From an uncultured Bacilli bacterium (GTDB lineage Bacteria; Bacillota_I; Bacilli_A; RF39; UBA660), in contig CANQIM010000025.1 of the NCBI GenBank assembly GCA_947624075.1, forward strand, positions 1 through 11,337: DNA of 11,337 bases, read 5' to 3'. The notes under the pieces are model-generated. The model was given only the letters and a program-made list of their open reading frames with translations. It did no database searches and was not told where the DNA came from. Below, in pieces: positions 1 through 6,665 of the stretch. The translations under genes and the position numbers were made by a program. How positions within the stretch are numbered: the first letter of the stretch is position 1; every line of letters begins with the position of its first letter.

Positions 1-14
1 AAAATAGTTCATAT

Positions 15-36
15 AATTAGTGTAAACTAATTTTTC
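15..36 (+). terminator. Hairpin followed by short T run (possible terminator of an upstream gene)
   Basis: A 7-bp perfect inverted repeat, AATTAGT and ACTAATT around a GTAA loop, is followed directly by a few more T residues. It lies ahead of the promoter at 48-76. It may end transcription of a gene left of the window. Because it is palindromic and just upstream of a -35 box, it could instead be a regulator binding site. The stem is weak (one G-C pair). Confidence 0.4.
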
Positions 37-47
37 ATTTTAGTTAG

Positions 48-76
48 TTGTATCATTGTAAAAAAAATGGTAAAAT
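48..76 (+). promoter_or_regulatory. Sigma-A-type promoter for the ABC exporter gene
   Basis: A -35-like TTGTAT at 48-53 and a -10 TAAAAT at 71-76 are separated by exactly 17 bases. The -10 is preceded by TGG, giving an extended -10 (TGn). Transcription would start near 83, leaving a leader of about 20 bases before the Shine-Dalgarno site at 104-109. Confidence 0.55.
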
Positions 77-115
77 AAAGAATAGAATTCAATAATTAGA
101 AAAGAGGGATTGCAA

Positions 116-2662
116 TTGTTAGAATTAAAAAGAATTAGCAAGGTTTATGAAACTGATAATTTTAAACAAAAAGCTTTAGATGATGTAAGTGTTAGCTTTA
201 GAAATTGTGAGTTTGTATCTATTCTTGGACCATCTGGTTCAGGTAAAACAACACTTTTAAATATAATTGGTGGTTTAGATAACTACACAACGGGTGACTT
301 AGTCATCAATGGTATTAGTACTAAAAAGTATACTGATAAAGATTGGGATACTTATCGTAATCATCGTATTGGCTTTGTTTTTCAAAGTTATAACTTAATC
401 TCTCATCAATCAATTCTAGCCAATGTTGAACTTGCTCTTACATTATCTGGTGTTTCTAAGACTGAAAGACGTAAAAGGGCAATTAGTGCTTTAAAAGAAG
501 TTGGTTTGGAAAATCATATGTATAAAAGACCTAATCAACTTTCTGGTGGACAAATGCAAAGAGTTGCGATTGCGAGAGCTTTAATAAATAATCCTGATAT
601 TTTACTTGCCGATGAACCTACAGGAGCACTTGATTCTAAAACCAGTACACAGATTATGGAATTACTAAAAGAAGTAGCTAAAGATAGATTAGTTATAATG
701 GTTACACATAATAGCGATTTAGCTAATGAATATTCAACTAGAATTATTGAATTAAAAGATGGTAAAGTTACTAATGATAATGATCCTTTTACTGAAGGTG
801 AAGAAGAAAGTGATAAAAAGAAAAAAGACCGTAAGAAAAATATGTCTTTTAAAACAGCTTTATCATTAAGTTTTAATAATTTACTTACTAAAAAAGGAAG
901 AACAATACTTACAGCTTTTGCTGGTTCAATAGGTATCATTGGAATAGCTTTGATTCTTTCTTTATCACATGGAATTCAAAACTATATTGATAAAACAGAA
1001 GAAGAAACATTGAGTTCATATCCGTTAATTATTCAAAAAGAATCAGTTGATATGTCAACTCTCATTGAATCATTAGCAGGTAGTACAGAGAGTAAAAAAT
1101 ATAATGATAAAAAAGTGCATTCTTTAGATATAATGGGTGATATGTTTACAACAATGACTCAAAAAGTACAAAGAAATGATTTAAAGAAATTCTCTAAATA
1201 TTTAGAGGAAAAATCTAATATAAAAGATTATTCTACAGATATACAATATTCTTATAATGTTAGTATGAATATTTATAAAAATGATTTAGAAAATATTGTT
1301 CAAGTTAATCCAACTACTGTATTTGATTCTGTAGGAATGGGTATGGATGGAGTTTCAGATATTTATAATACTTATATGTCTAATTATAATGTCTTTTATG
1401 AAATGATTAATAATGATAAATTAAATAGGCAACAATATGATTTAGTAAAAGGACATTGGCCAGAAAATTATAATGAAGTTGTTTTACAAATAGATAAAAA
1501 TAATCAAATATCAGATTATACTTTATATAGTTTAGGTATTCTTTCTCAAGATGATTTAAAAGAACAATTTGTAAATATGACAACAGGAAAAAATGTTCAT
1601 TTTGAAGAGACTTCTTATACTTATGATGAATTACTTAATACTTCATTTAGACTTTTACTAAATACAGATTATTATAAAAAGAGTAATGGTATTTGGATAA
1701 ATATGTCTGATGATGAAGAATACATGAAGGATGTTTTAAGTAAGGCTATTGAATTAAAGATTGTAGGTATAATAAAACCTAATGAAGAAGCTGTTACTGG
1801 TGGTAATACTCCTGGAATGGTTGGATATACTCATGAACTTATGGAACATTTAATAGAAGAAATTAATAAGACAGATATAGTTAAAGAACAACTTGAAAAT
1901 CAAGATATAAATGTCTTTACTGGTAGGGAATTTTCTAGTAAAGATACATTTGATATTAAAGATTTATCTCAAGAAGAATTAATGTATATTCAAAGCTTAT
2001 CACAAGAAGAGTTAGCTGAATATATGAAAACTTACTCTGAAAATATGACATCTAGTTATAAAGAAAATCTAGTTAAACTTGGTATAGCAGATCTTGATGA
2101 TCCAGATCAAATATCAATTTATCCAAAAGATTTTGATGCAAAAGAAGAGATTGTCAAAATAATAGATAAATATAATGAGAAAAAAGATGAAGATGAACAA
2201 ATTAGATATACTGATATAGTTGGTGTAATGATGAGTTCTGTTTCAACGATTGTTAATGTAATAAGTAGTGTTTTGATTGCCTTTGTAGCCATAAGCTTAA
2301 TAGTATCTTCTATAATGATTGCAATTATTACTTACATTTCCGTTATTGAAAGAACTAAAGAAATTGGTATTTTGAGAGCAATAGGTGCAAGTAAGAAAGA
2401 TATTTCTCGTGTATTTAATGCTGAAACATTAATAGAAGGATTAACAGCTGGCATTTTAGGTATTATTGTTACATTATTATTAAACATTCCAATTAATATG
2501 ATTATTAAGAATATTGTTAATATAAGTGGAATTGCTAAACTACCTGCAGTCGGAGCTTTGATCCTTATTGTAATTAGCGTTTTATTGACAGTAATAGCTG
2601 GCTTTATACCAGCAAAGATTGCTTCTAAAAAAGATCCAGTAGAAGCATTAAGAACAGAATAA
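116..2662 (+). CDS. Fused ABC transporter ATP-binding/permease protein, MacB/FtsX type
   Basis: An ATPase and an FtsX-fold permease are joined in one chain of about 848 residues. Numbered from an in-frame TTG at 110, the ATPase shows Walker A GPSGSGKTT (40-48), Q-loop Q92, signature LSGGQ (144-148), Walker B ILLADEP (164-170, catalytic E169) and H-loop H200. A charged linker (about 225-245) leads to a first membrane helix (about 265-287), an outward-facing domain of some 420 residues, and three C-terminal helices. The C-terminal part carries the FtsX-type motifs ERTKEIGILRAIGASKKD and PAKIASKKDPVEALR. MacB-like proteins act as dimers that move material by mechanotransmission rather than by a through-membrane channel; substrates include peptides, antibiotics and lipoproteins, and the substrate here is unknown. 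I chose the second TTG (116) because GAGGGA at 104-109 would be 6 bases from it but abuts the TTG at 110. No partner lipoprotein or adaptor gene is adjacent. Confidence 0.9.
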   Translation: MLELKRISKVYETDNFKQKALDDVSVSFRNCEFVSILGPSGSGKTTLLNIIGGLDNYTTGDLVINGISTKKYTDKDWDTYRNHRIGFVFQSYNLISHQSILANVELALTLSGVSKTERRKRAISALKEVGLENHMYKRPNQLSGGQMQRVAIARALINNPDILLADEPTGALDSKTSTQIMELLKEVAKDRLVIMVTHNSDLANEYSTRIIELKDGKVTNDNDPFTEGEEESDKKKKDRKKNMSFKTALSLSFNNLLTKKGRTILTAFAGSIGIIGIALILSLSHGIQNYIDKTEEETLSSYPLIIQKESVDMSTLIESLAGSTESKKYNDKKVHSLDIMGDMFTTMTQKVQRNDLKKFSKYLEEKSNIKDYSTDIQYSYNVSMNIYKNDLENIVQVNPTTVFDSVGMGMDGVSDIYNTYMSNYNVFYEMINNDKLNRQQYDLVKGHWPENYNEVVLQIDKNNQISDYTLYSLGILSQDDLKEQFVNMTTGKNVHFEETSYTYDELLNTSFRLLLNTDYYKKSNGIWINMSDDEEYMKDVLSKAIELKIVGIIKPNEEAVTGGNTPGMVGYTHELMEHLIEEINKTDIVKEQLENQDINVFTGREFSSKDTFDIKDLSQEELMYIQSLSQEELAEYMKTYSENMTSSYKENLVKLGIADLDDPDQISIYPKDFDAKEEIVKIIDKYNEKKDEDEQIRYTDIVGVMMSSVSTIVNVISSVLIAFVAISLIVSSIMIAIITYISVIERTKEIGILRAIGASKKDISRVFNAETLIEGLTAGILGIIVTLLLNIPINMIIKNIVNISGIAKLPAVGALILIVISVLLTVIAGFIPAKIASKKDPVEALRTE

Positions 2663-2664
2663 TA

Positions 2665-2690
2665 GTAAATCAAATTGATTTGCTTTTTTC
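2665..2690 (+). terminator. Intrinsic terminator-like hairpin between exporter and cation efflux genes
   Basis: GTAAATC and GATTTGC form a 7-bp stem (one G-T wobble) around an AAATT loop, followed by six T residues. It sits 2 bases after the exporter stop codon. The next gene's Shine-Dalgarno site begins at 2693, so there is no room for a promoter between them. Leaky termination, or a promoter inside the exporter gene, is therefore needed for expression of the downstream gene. Confidence 0.6.
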
Positions 2691-2709
2691 TTAAAAGGAG
2701 ATAATTAAC

Positions 2710-3579
2710 TTGAAGTATAAAGAAATTAAAAAAGCTAGTATTTTAGGAATGCTAGGAAATATATTTTTACTAATAATAAAAGCTATTGTAGGTATTATCA
2801 GTCATAGTCAAGCTATGATTGCCGATGCTTTTAATAGTGCTGGAGATATTTTCTCATCAATTATGACTTTTATAGGTAATAAAATTGCCTCTAAGCCAAG
2901 TGATGATGATCATGACTTAGGACATGGAAAAGCTGAATATATTTATTCCTTATTAATAAGTGTAGTAATGTTTTTAATGGCTTTTCAAGTATTTAAAAGT
3001 TCTTTTATATCTTTAATTAAGCAAGAAAAATTTATCTTTTCTTATTTTCTCGTAATTGTATGTTTAGTAACTATACTTGTTAAATTTATTTTATTTGTAT
3101 ATACAAATAAGTTATATAAAAAATACAATAATATTTTGTTAAATGCTAACAGTAAAGACCATCGAAATGATTGTCTAATTACTTTTATAAATTTAATTGC
3201 TTGTTTATGTAGTTTAGTAAATATCTATTTTATTGATGGAATAGTGGGAATATTTATAGGTATGTGGATATTTATTTCTGCTTTTAAAATATTTATAGAC
3301 AGTTATGATGTTTTAATGGATAAGTCAATTAGTAAAGAGACTAAAAGTAAAGTATTAGAAATAGTAAAAAGACATGAAGAAATAGTTAAAACTAATCATT
3401 TTAATGCAACACCTGTTGGGTATCAATATCAAATATCTTTAACTATATTTGTAGATGGTAATTTGACAACATTTGCAAGTCATGATATTGCCAATAAATT
3501 AGAAAAGGAAATAGATGAAGAAATACCAGAAATATACTTGACAGTTATACATGTTAATCCAATTAAAATTAAAAATTAG
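2710..3579 (+). CDS. Cation diffusion facilitator family transporter, probably Mn2+ efflux
   Basis: This is a 289-residue, six-helix proton-coupled metal exporter of the inner membrane, of usual length for the family. Family marks are S-Q-A-M-I-A-D-A-F-N-S-A-G-D in helix 2 (residues 33-46), GHGKAEY (71-77), and a C-terminal cytoplasmic ferredoxin-like domain (about 205-289). The four transport-site positions read N42 and D46 in helix 2, and D150 and D154 in helix 5. From family knowledge, Zn2+ transporters usually have His at one or both first positions (HD-HD or DD-HD), while an Asn/Asp set without His is typical of bacterial Mn2+ exporters such as MntE. The Mn2+ call is thus inferred from residues, not proven. 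The start is TTG, with AAAAGGAG at 2693-2700 spaced 9 bases away. It probably shares transcripts with the preceding exporter through leaky termination. Confidence 0.88.
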   Translation: MKYKEIKKASILGMLGNIFLLIIKAIVGIISHSQAMIADAFNSAGDIFSSIMTFIGNKIASKPSDDDHDLGHGKAEYIYSLLISVVMFLMAFQVFKSSFISLIKQEKFIFSYFLVIVCLVTILVKFILFVYTNKLYKKYNNILLNANSKDHRNDCLITFINLIACLCSLVNIYFIDGIVGIFIGMWIFISAFKIFIDSYDVLMDKSISKETKSKVLEIVKRHEEIVKTNHFNATPVGYQYQISLTIFVDGNLTTFASHDIANKLEKEIDEEIPEIYLTVIHVNPIKIKN

Positions 3580-3607
3580 TAAAAGATAAAAATAAATGTT
3601 ATAATAA

Positions 3608-3613
3608 AAAGGA
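3608..3613 (+). promoter_or_regulatory. Ribosome binding site fixing a GTG start
   Basis: AAAGGA lies 7 bases before GTG at 3621. It would touch the in-frame TTG at 3615 and lie 16 bases from the ATG at 3630, so GTG is the best-placed start. Confidence 0.6.
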
Positions 3614-3620
3614 ATTGGAT

Positions 3621-4583
3621 GTGTTTTTAATGGAAGAAAAATTTGATATTAAGAAAAAAAGAATTAGTATGCTTGATAATTATGGGGAGAATTTTCAAAA
3701 GAATAATTATATAACTAATCCAGCTATTGGTAGAGATGAGCAAATCAAACAATTAATTATTACTTTGCTTACACCAGATAAAAGTGCTGTTTTAATTGGT
3801 AAACCTGGTGTTGGTAAAACCGCAACTGTTGAAGGCCTTGCTTATCGTATTCAAAAAGGAGAAGTTCCTGATGTTTTGAAAGATTATCAAGTTATAAAAA
3901 TAAATACATCAGCTTTACTTGGTGTTGATCCAGTTACAGGTGAAAGTAAAATTCAGACTTTGATTGATGAATTAAAAAGTAAATCAAAATTAATTTTATT
4001 TGTTGATGAAATTCATACTCTTATGGGTAGTAAGGGAGAAAGTTTAGATTTTGCAAATATGTTTAAGCCAGCTTTAGACCGTGGTGATATAAAAGTAATA
4101 GGGGCAACAACAACAGAAGAATATGAAAGATATATTTTAAGAGATAAAGCCTTTGTTAGACGTTTTCAAAAGATTGAAATTTTTGAGCCAACTCGAGAAG
4201 AAAATATTCAAATTTTGATGGGAACATTGCCAAAGATAGAAGTAAGGACTGGGGCTAAAATGTTATATACACCATTTATTCAAAGAAGAATGATGGAGTT
4301 TATTACTGATATAACTAGTGAATATAAAAGAATATATGAAATAGGTTCAAGATATCCAGATGTATCATTAACTATTGTTCAAAATGCTTTTTCCAATTGC
4401 TTATTTGATAATAGAAAAGAAGTCAATGTCTTAGACTTTAGAGTAGCCATAACATCAAGCAAAAATATTTATCCTGATGTTATTGAAAAGGCTCTACCAC
4501 AATTTGATACGTTATTTGCAGATCAAATTGCTGAAATAAAAGAAAAAGAAAATGTTAAATATGAAAGATTAAGTGAAGATTAA
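3621..4583 (+). CDS. Stand-alone Clp-type (NBD1-like) AAA+ ATPase
   Basis: This protein of about 320 residues matches only the first ATPase domain of ClpB/ClpC. Numbered from the upstream TTG at 3615: Clp-like NPAIGRDEQI (35-44), Walker A GKPGVGKT (62-69), Walker B LILFVDEIH (126-134), sensor-1 region GATTTEEYE (163-171) and the arginine-finger pair R182-R183 in VRRFQ. Clp proteins are usually about 700-870 residues with an N-terminal repeat domain and a second AAA+ domain; both are absent. The pore loop, where ClpB has a conserved Tyr (KYRG), here reads PVTG, so the substrate-gripping aromatic residue is missing. ATP hydrolysis looks intact, but protein threading seems unlikely. It could be a regulatory or remodelling ATPase of unknown partner. 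The reading frame is clean and ends in a strong terminator, so it does not look like a decayed clp gene. The gap to the upstream gene is 41 bases, suggesting co-transcription. Confidence 0.85.
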   Translation: MFLMEEKFDIKKKRISMLDNYGENFQKNNYITNPAIGRDEQIKQLIITLLTPDKSAVLIGKPGVGKTATVEGLAYRIQKGEVPDVLKDYQVIKINTSALLGVDPVTGESKIQTLIDELKSKSKLILFVDEIHTLMGSKGESLDFANMFKPALDRGDIKVIGATTTEEYERYILRDKAFVRRFQKIEIFEPTREENIQILMGTLPKIEVRTGAKMLYTPFIQRRMMEFITDITSEYKRIYEIGSRYPDVSLTIVQNAFSNCLFDNRKEVNVLDFRVAITSSKNIYPDVIEKALPQFDTLFADQIAEIKEKENVKYERLSED

Positions 4584-4605
4584 GTTGGTGCTTAATCTTT
4601 TTTTT
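4576..4605 (+). terminator. Strong intrinsic terminator after the AAA+ gene
   Basis: AAGATTAAG (4576-4584) and CTTAATCTT (4591-4599) form a perfect 9-bp stem around TTGGTG, and an unbroken run of eight T residues (4598-4605) closes it. The left arm includes the AAA+ stop codon. The loop doubles as the possible -35 box of the next promoter. Confidence 0.88.
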
Positions 4606-4613
4606 GATATAAT
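4585..4613 (+). promoter_or_regulatory. Promoter of glmS, overlapping the preceding terminator
   Basis: A perfect -10 TATAAT (4608-4613) follows the terminator T run. Exactly 17 bases upstream is TTGGTG (4585-4590), a weak -35 match (TTG conserved) that is also the terminator loop. Transcription would start near 4620, placing the whole ribozyme in the leader. Confidence 0.6.
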
Positions 4614-4654
4614 TATTTTAAGATGATAGTGAAGAAAGGATGGTAACATCATCT

Positions 4655-4759
4655 AGCGCCAGGACTTTTAATAGTTGACGAGGTTAGTAGTTATCGAAAT
4701 ATTCGGCGGATGCTACTACGGATTTTATAGTTCGTTAGGTATATTTAAAAAGTAAAATC
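4655..4759 (+). promoter_or_regulatory. glmS ribozyme: glmS ribozyme (glucosamine-6-phosphate-activated self-cleaving riboswitch)
   Basis: The conserved core is directly visible: AGCGCCAGGACT (4655-4666), AGTTGACGAGG (4673-4683), TTATCGA (4691-4697) and TTCGGCGGATGC (4702-4713). By homology, cleavage falls between A4655 and G4656. P1 is tiny: GACT (4663-4666) pairs with AGTT (4673-4676). P3 is TAGTAG (4685-4690) with CTACTA (4713-4718). A possible P4 is GATTTTA (4721-4727) with TAAAATC (4753-4759). In characterised examples glucosamine-6-phosphate is the cofactor, and cleavage exposes a 5'-hydroxyl mRNA to decay (RNase J in Bacillus), lowering GlmS. The location directly upstream of glmS fits. 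The core call is firm; the 3' edge is approximate. Confidence 0.95.
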
Positions 4760-4811
4760 AATATTATAACAAAGAATATATCATATAAAATTAATTTGAA
4801 AGGAAATACTT

Positions 4812-6587
4812 ATGTGTGGAATAGTTGGATATATTGGAAGAAATAATCCAAAAGAAATTTTACTTGCTGGATTAAAAAATCTTGAATATCGCGGTTATGA
4901 TTCAGCAGGAATAGCTTTAAAAAATGAAGAAAATGTACAAATTATTAAAAGTATTGGTAAGATAAGTGCTTTAGAAGAAAAAATTAATGATATAGAATTA
5001 ATAAATGCTAATATGGGGATTGCTCATACTAGATGGGCTACACATGGAAAAGTTACTTTAGAAAATGCACACCCTCATCAAGCCGGCTATATTACTGTAG
5101 TTCATAATGGTATTATTGAAAATGCTAATGAATTAAAAGAAAATTTAGTAAAAGAAGGAATTAGTTTTTATAGTGATACTGATACTGAAGTAATTGCTGC
5201 TATTATTAATAAGTTTTATTGCGAAAGTAAAAATATTTTTAAGGCCATATCAAAAGCTTTGAACATTTTAAAAGGTTCTTATGCTTTAGGTATATTAGTT
5301 AGTGATATTGATAAAGTTTATGCTGTTAGGAAAAATTCTCCTTTAATTGTGGGAGTAGGAAAAGATGAATATTTTATTGCGAGTGATATTGCAGCGATAA
5401 TAAATTATACTAATAGATATATTTTGCTAGATGAAGATGAAATATGCGAACTTTCTTTTAAGGGAGTAGAAGTTTCAAAAGATGGAATGATTGTGGAAAA
5501 AGATGTTTTAACAACTGATTTAATATCTGAAGATACGAGTAAAGGCAAATATGAACATTTTATGTTGAAAGAAATTATGGAAGAGCCTAATGTATTTACT
5601 AAAACTTTAGAGAAATATCTTAATAATCCTGATTTATTAATTGATTTAAATAAGTATGAAGAAATACATATTGTTGCTTGTGGTTCAGCGATGTACGCAG
5701 GAATGGTTGGCAAATATTTACTTGAAGAAGTTGCTGATATTAAAGTTGATGTAGAATGTGCTAGTGAATATCGCTACAAAAAAGTTTTTTATAATAAAAA
5801 AACACTTGTTATATTAATTTCCCAATCAGGTGAAACAGCTGATACTATTGCCGCAATGCGAAAAGCTAAAGAAAATGGTATTGATACTTTAGCAATTGTT
5901 AATGTAAAGACTTCAACTATTGCAAGAGAAGCTCTTTATAAATTATTTATTGAAGCAGGAGCAGAAATTGCAGTTGCAACCACCAAAGCTTATTTATTGC
6001 AAGTATTAGTGCTTTCTTTACTAACCGTAAACACTGCTTATAAGAAGAATTTAGTTAATTTAGATGCTTTAGATGAAGTTAAAAAATTACCTATGATGTT
6101 AGATGAAGTTTTAAAAAGAAGTGCTGATTACCAAAAAATAGCTGATACGATTTATGAAAATGAAGATATATTCTTTATAGGTCGTGGTATTGATTATGCT
6201 ATTTCTATGGAAGGAAGTTTAAAACTAAAAGAAGTTGCCTATATCCATAGTGAAGCTTATCAAGCAGGTGAATTAAAACATGGAACAATTTCTTTAATAG
6301 AAGATAATATGCCAGTTTTTGCAATTATTACTGATGAAAAAAATAAAGATAAGACACTTTCTAATGTAATAGAAGTTAAGTCACGTGGAGCTAAAGTTAT
6401 TGTTATTACAAGCGAAGATGACTTAGAAAAATTTGACTATGAAATAATTGTTCCAAAAGTTAATAAATTATTTCAAAGTATGTTGATTGTGCCTGTTTTA
6501 CAGTTAATTGCTTATTATACAGCTTTAAAAAGAAATTGTGAAATAGATAAACCAAAAAATTTAGCTAAAAGTGTAACGGTTGAATAG
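4812..6587 (+). CDS. glmS: Glutamine--fructose-6-phosphate aminotransferase (isomerizing)
   Basis: GlmS makes glucosamine-6-phosphate from fructose-6-phosphate and glutamine, the first committed step to UDP-GlcNAc, peptidoglycan and other amino-sugar polymers, in the cytoplasm. It has 591 residues, close to the usual 600-610. The N-terminal class II glutaminase begins MCGIVGYIG, so Cys2 becomes the nucleophile after Met removal; further marks are YRGYDSAG (26-33), HTRWATHG (72-79) and the HNGIIEN block (98-104). Two SIS domains follow, with ACGSAMYAG (289-297) and ISQSGETADT (336-345). The isomerase end shows HSEAYQAGELKHG (479-491; E481 and H490 align with known catalytic residues) and the terminal LAKSVTVE with the Schiff-base lysine K586. 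AGGA at 4801-4804 lies 7 bases before the ATG. The gene is controlled by the ribozyme immediately upstream and appears to be transcribed alone. Confidence 0.98.
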   Translation: MCGIVGYIGRNNPKEILLAGLKNLEYRGYDSAGIALKNEENVQIIKSIGKISALEEKINDIELINANMGIAHTRWATHGKVTLENAHPHQAGYITVVHNGIIENANELKENLVKEGISFYSDTDTEVIAAIINKFYCESKNIFKAISKALNILKGSYALGILVSDIDKVYAVRKNSPLIVGVGKDEYFIASDIAAIINYTNRYILLDEDEICELSFKGVEVSKDGMIVEKDVLTTDLISEDTSKGKYEHFMLKEIMEEPNVFTKTLEKYLNNPDLLIDLNKYEEIHIVACGSAMYAGMVGKYLLEEVADIKVDVECASEYRYKKVFYNKKTLVILISQSGETADTIAAMRKAKENGIDTLAIVNVKTSTIAREALYKLFIEAGAEIAVATTKAYLLQVLVLSLLTVNTAYKKNLVNLDALDEVKKLPMMLDEVLKRSADYQKIADTIYENEDIFFIGRGIDYAISMEGSLKLKEVAYIHSEAYQAGELKHGTISLIEDNMPVFAIITDEKNKDKTLSNVIEVKSRGAKVIVITSEDDLEKFDYEIIVPKVNKLFQSMLIVPVLQLIAYYTALKRNCEIDKPKNLAKSVTVE

Positions 6588-6622
6588 AATTATGAATTGA
6601 CTCAGAATATATAAGCCTATAA

Positions 6623-6657
6623 AAAAGAAGTTACTCAATAGAAAGTTAACTTCTTTT
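6623..6657. terminator. Hairpin terminator between convergent glmS and the kinase-like gene
   Basis: A perfect 11-bp inverted repeat, AAAAGAAGTTA (6623-6633) and TAACTTCTTTT (6647-6657), encloses a 13-base loop. Read on the - strand it is followed by a run of T residues (A6621-A6626 on +). Read on the + strand the T tract is only the four at 6654-6657. It probably serves both convergent units, better for the - strand. Confidence 0.65.
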
Positions 6658-6665
6658 AAAATGCT

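Noticed and set aside
535..939. Open frame on the strand opposite the ABC ATPase (also at 2332-2673, 5405-5713, 7948-8154 and 8836-9105)
   Set aside because: These lie antisense to well-supported genes with clear family motifs and show no recognisable domains of their own.
3600..3605. Perfect TATAAT before the AAA+ gene
   Set aside because: Transcription would start near 3612, within the gene's own Shine-Dalgarno site, and no -35 box is present 17 bases upstream. In such AT-rich DNA this motif arises by chance.
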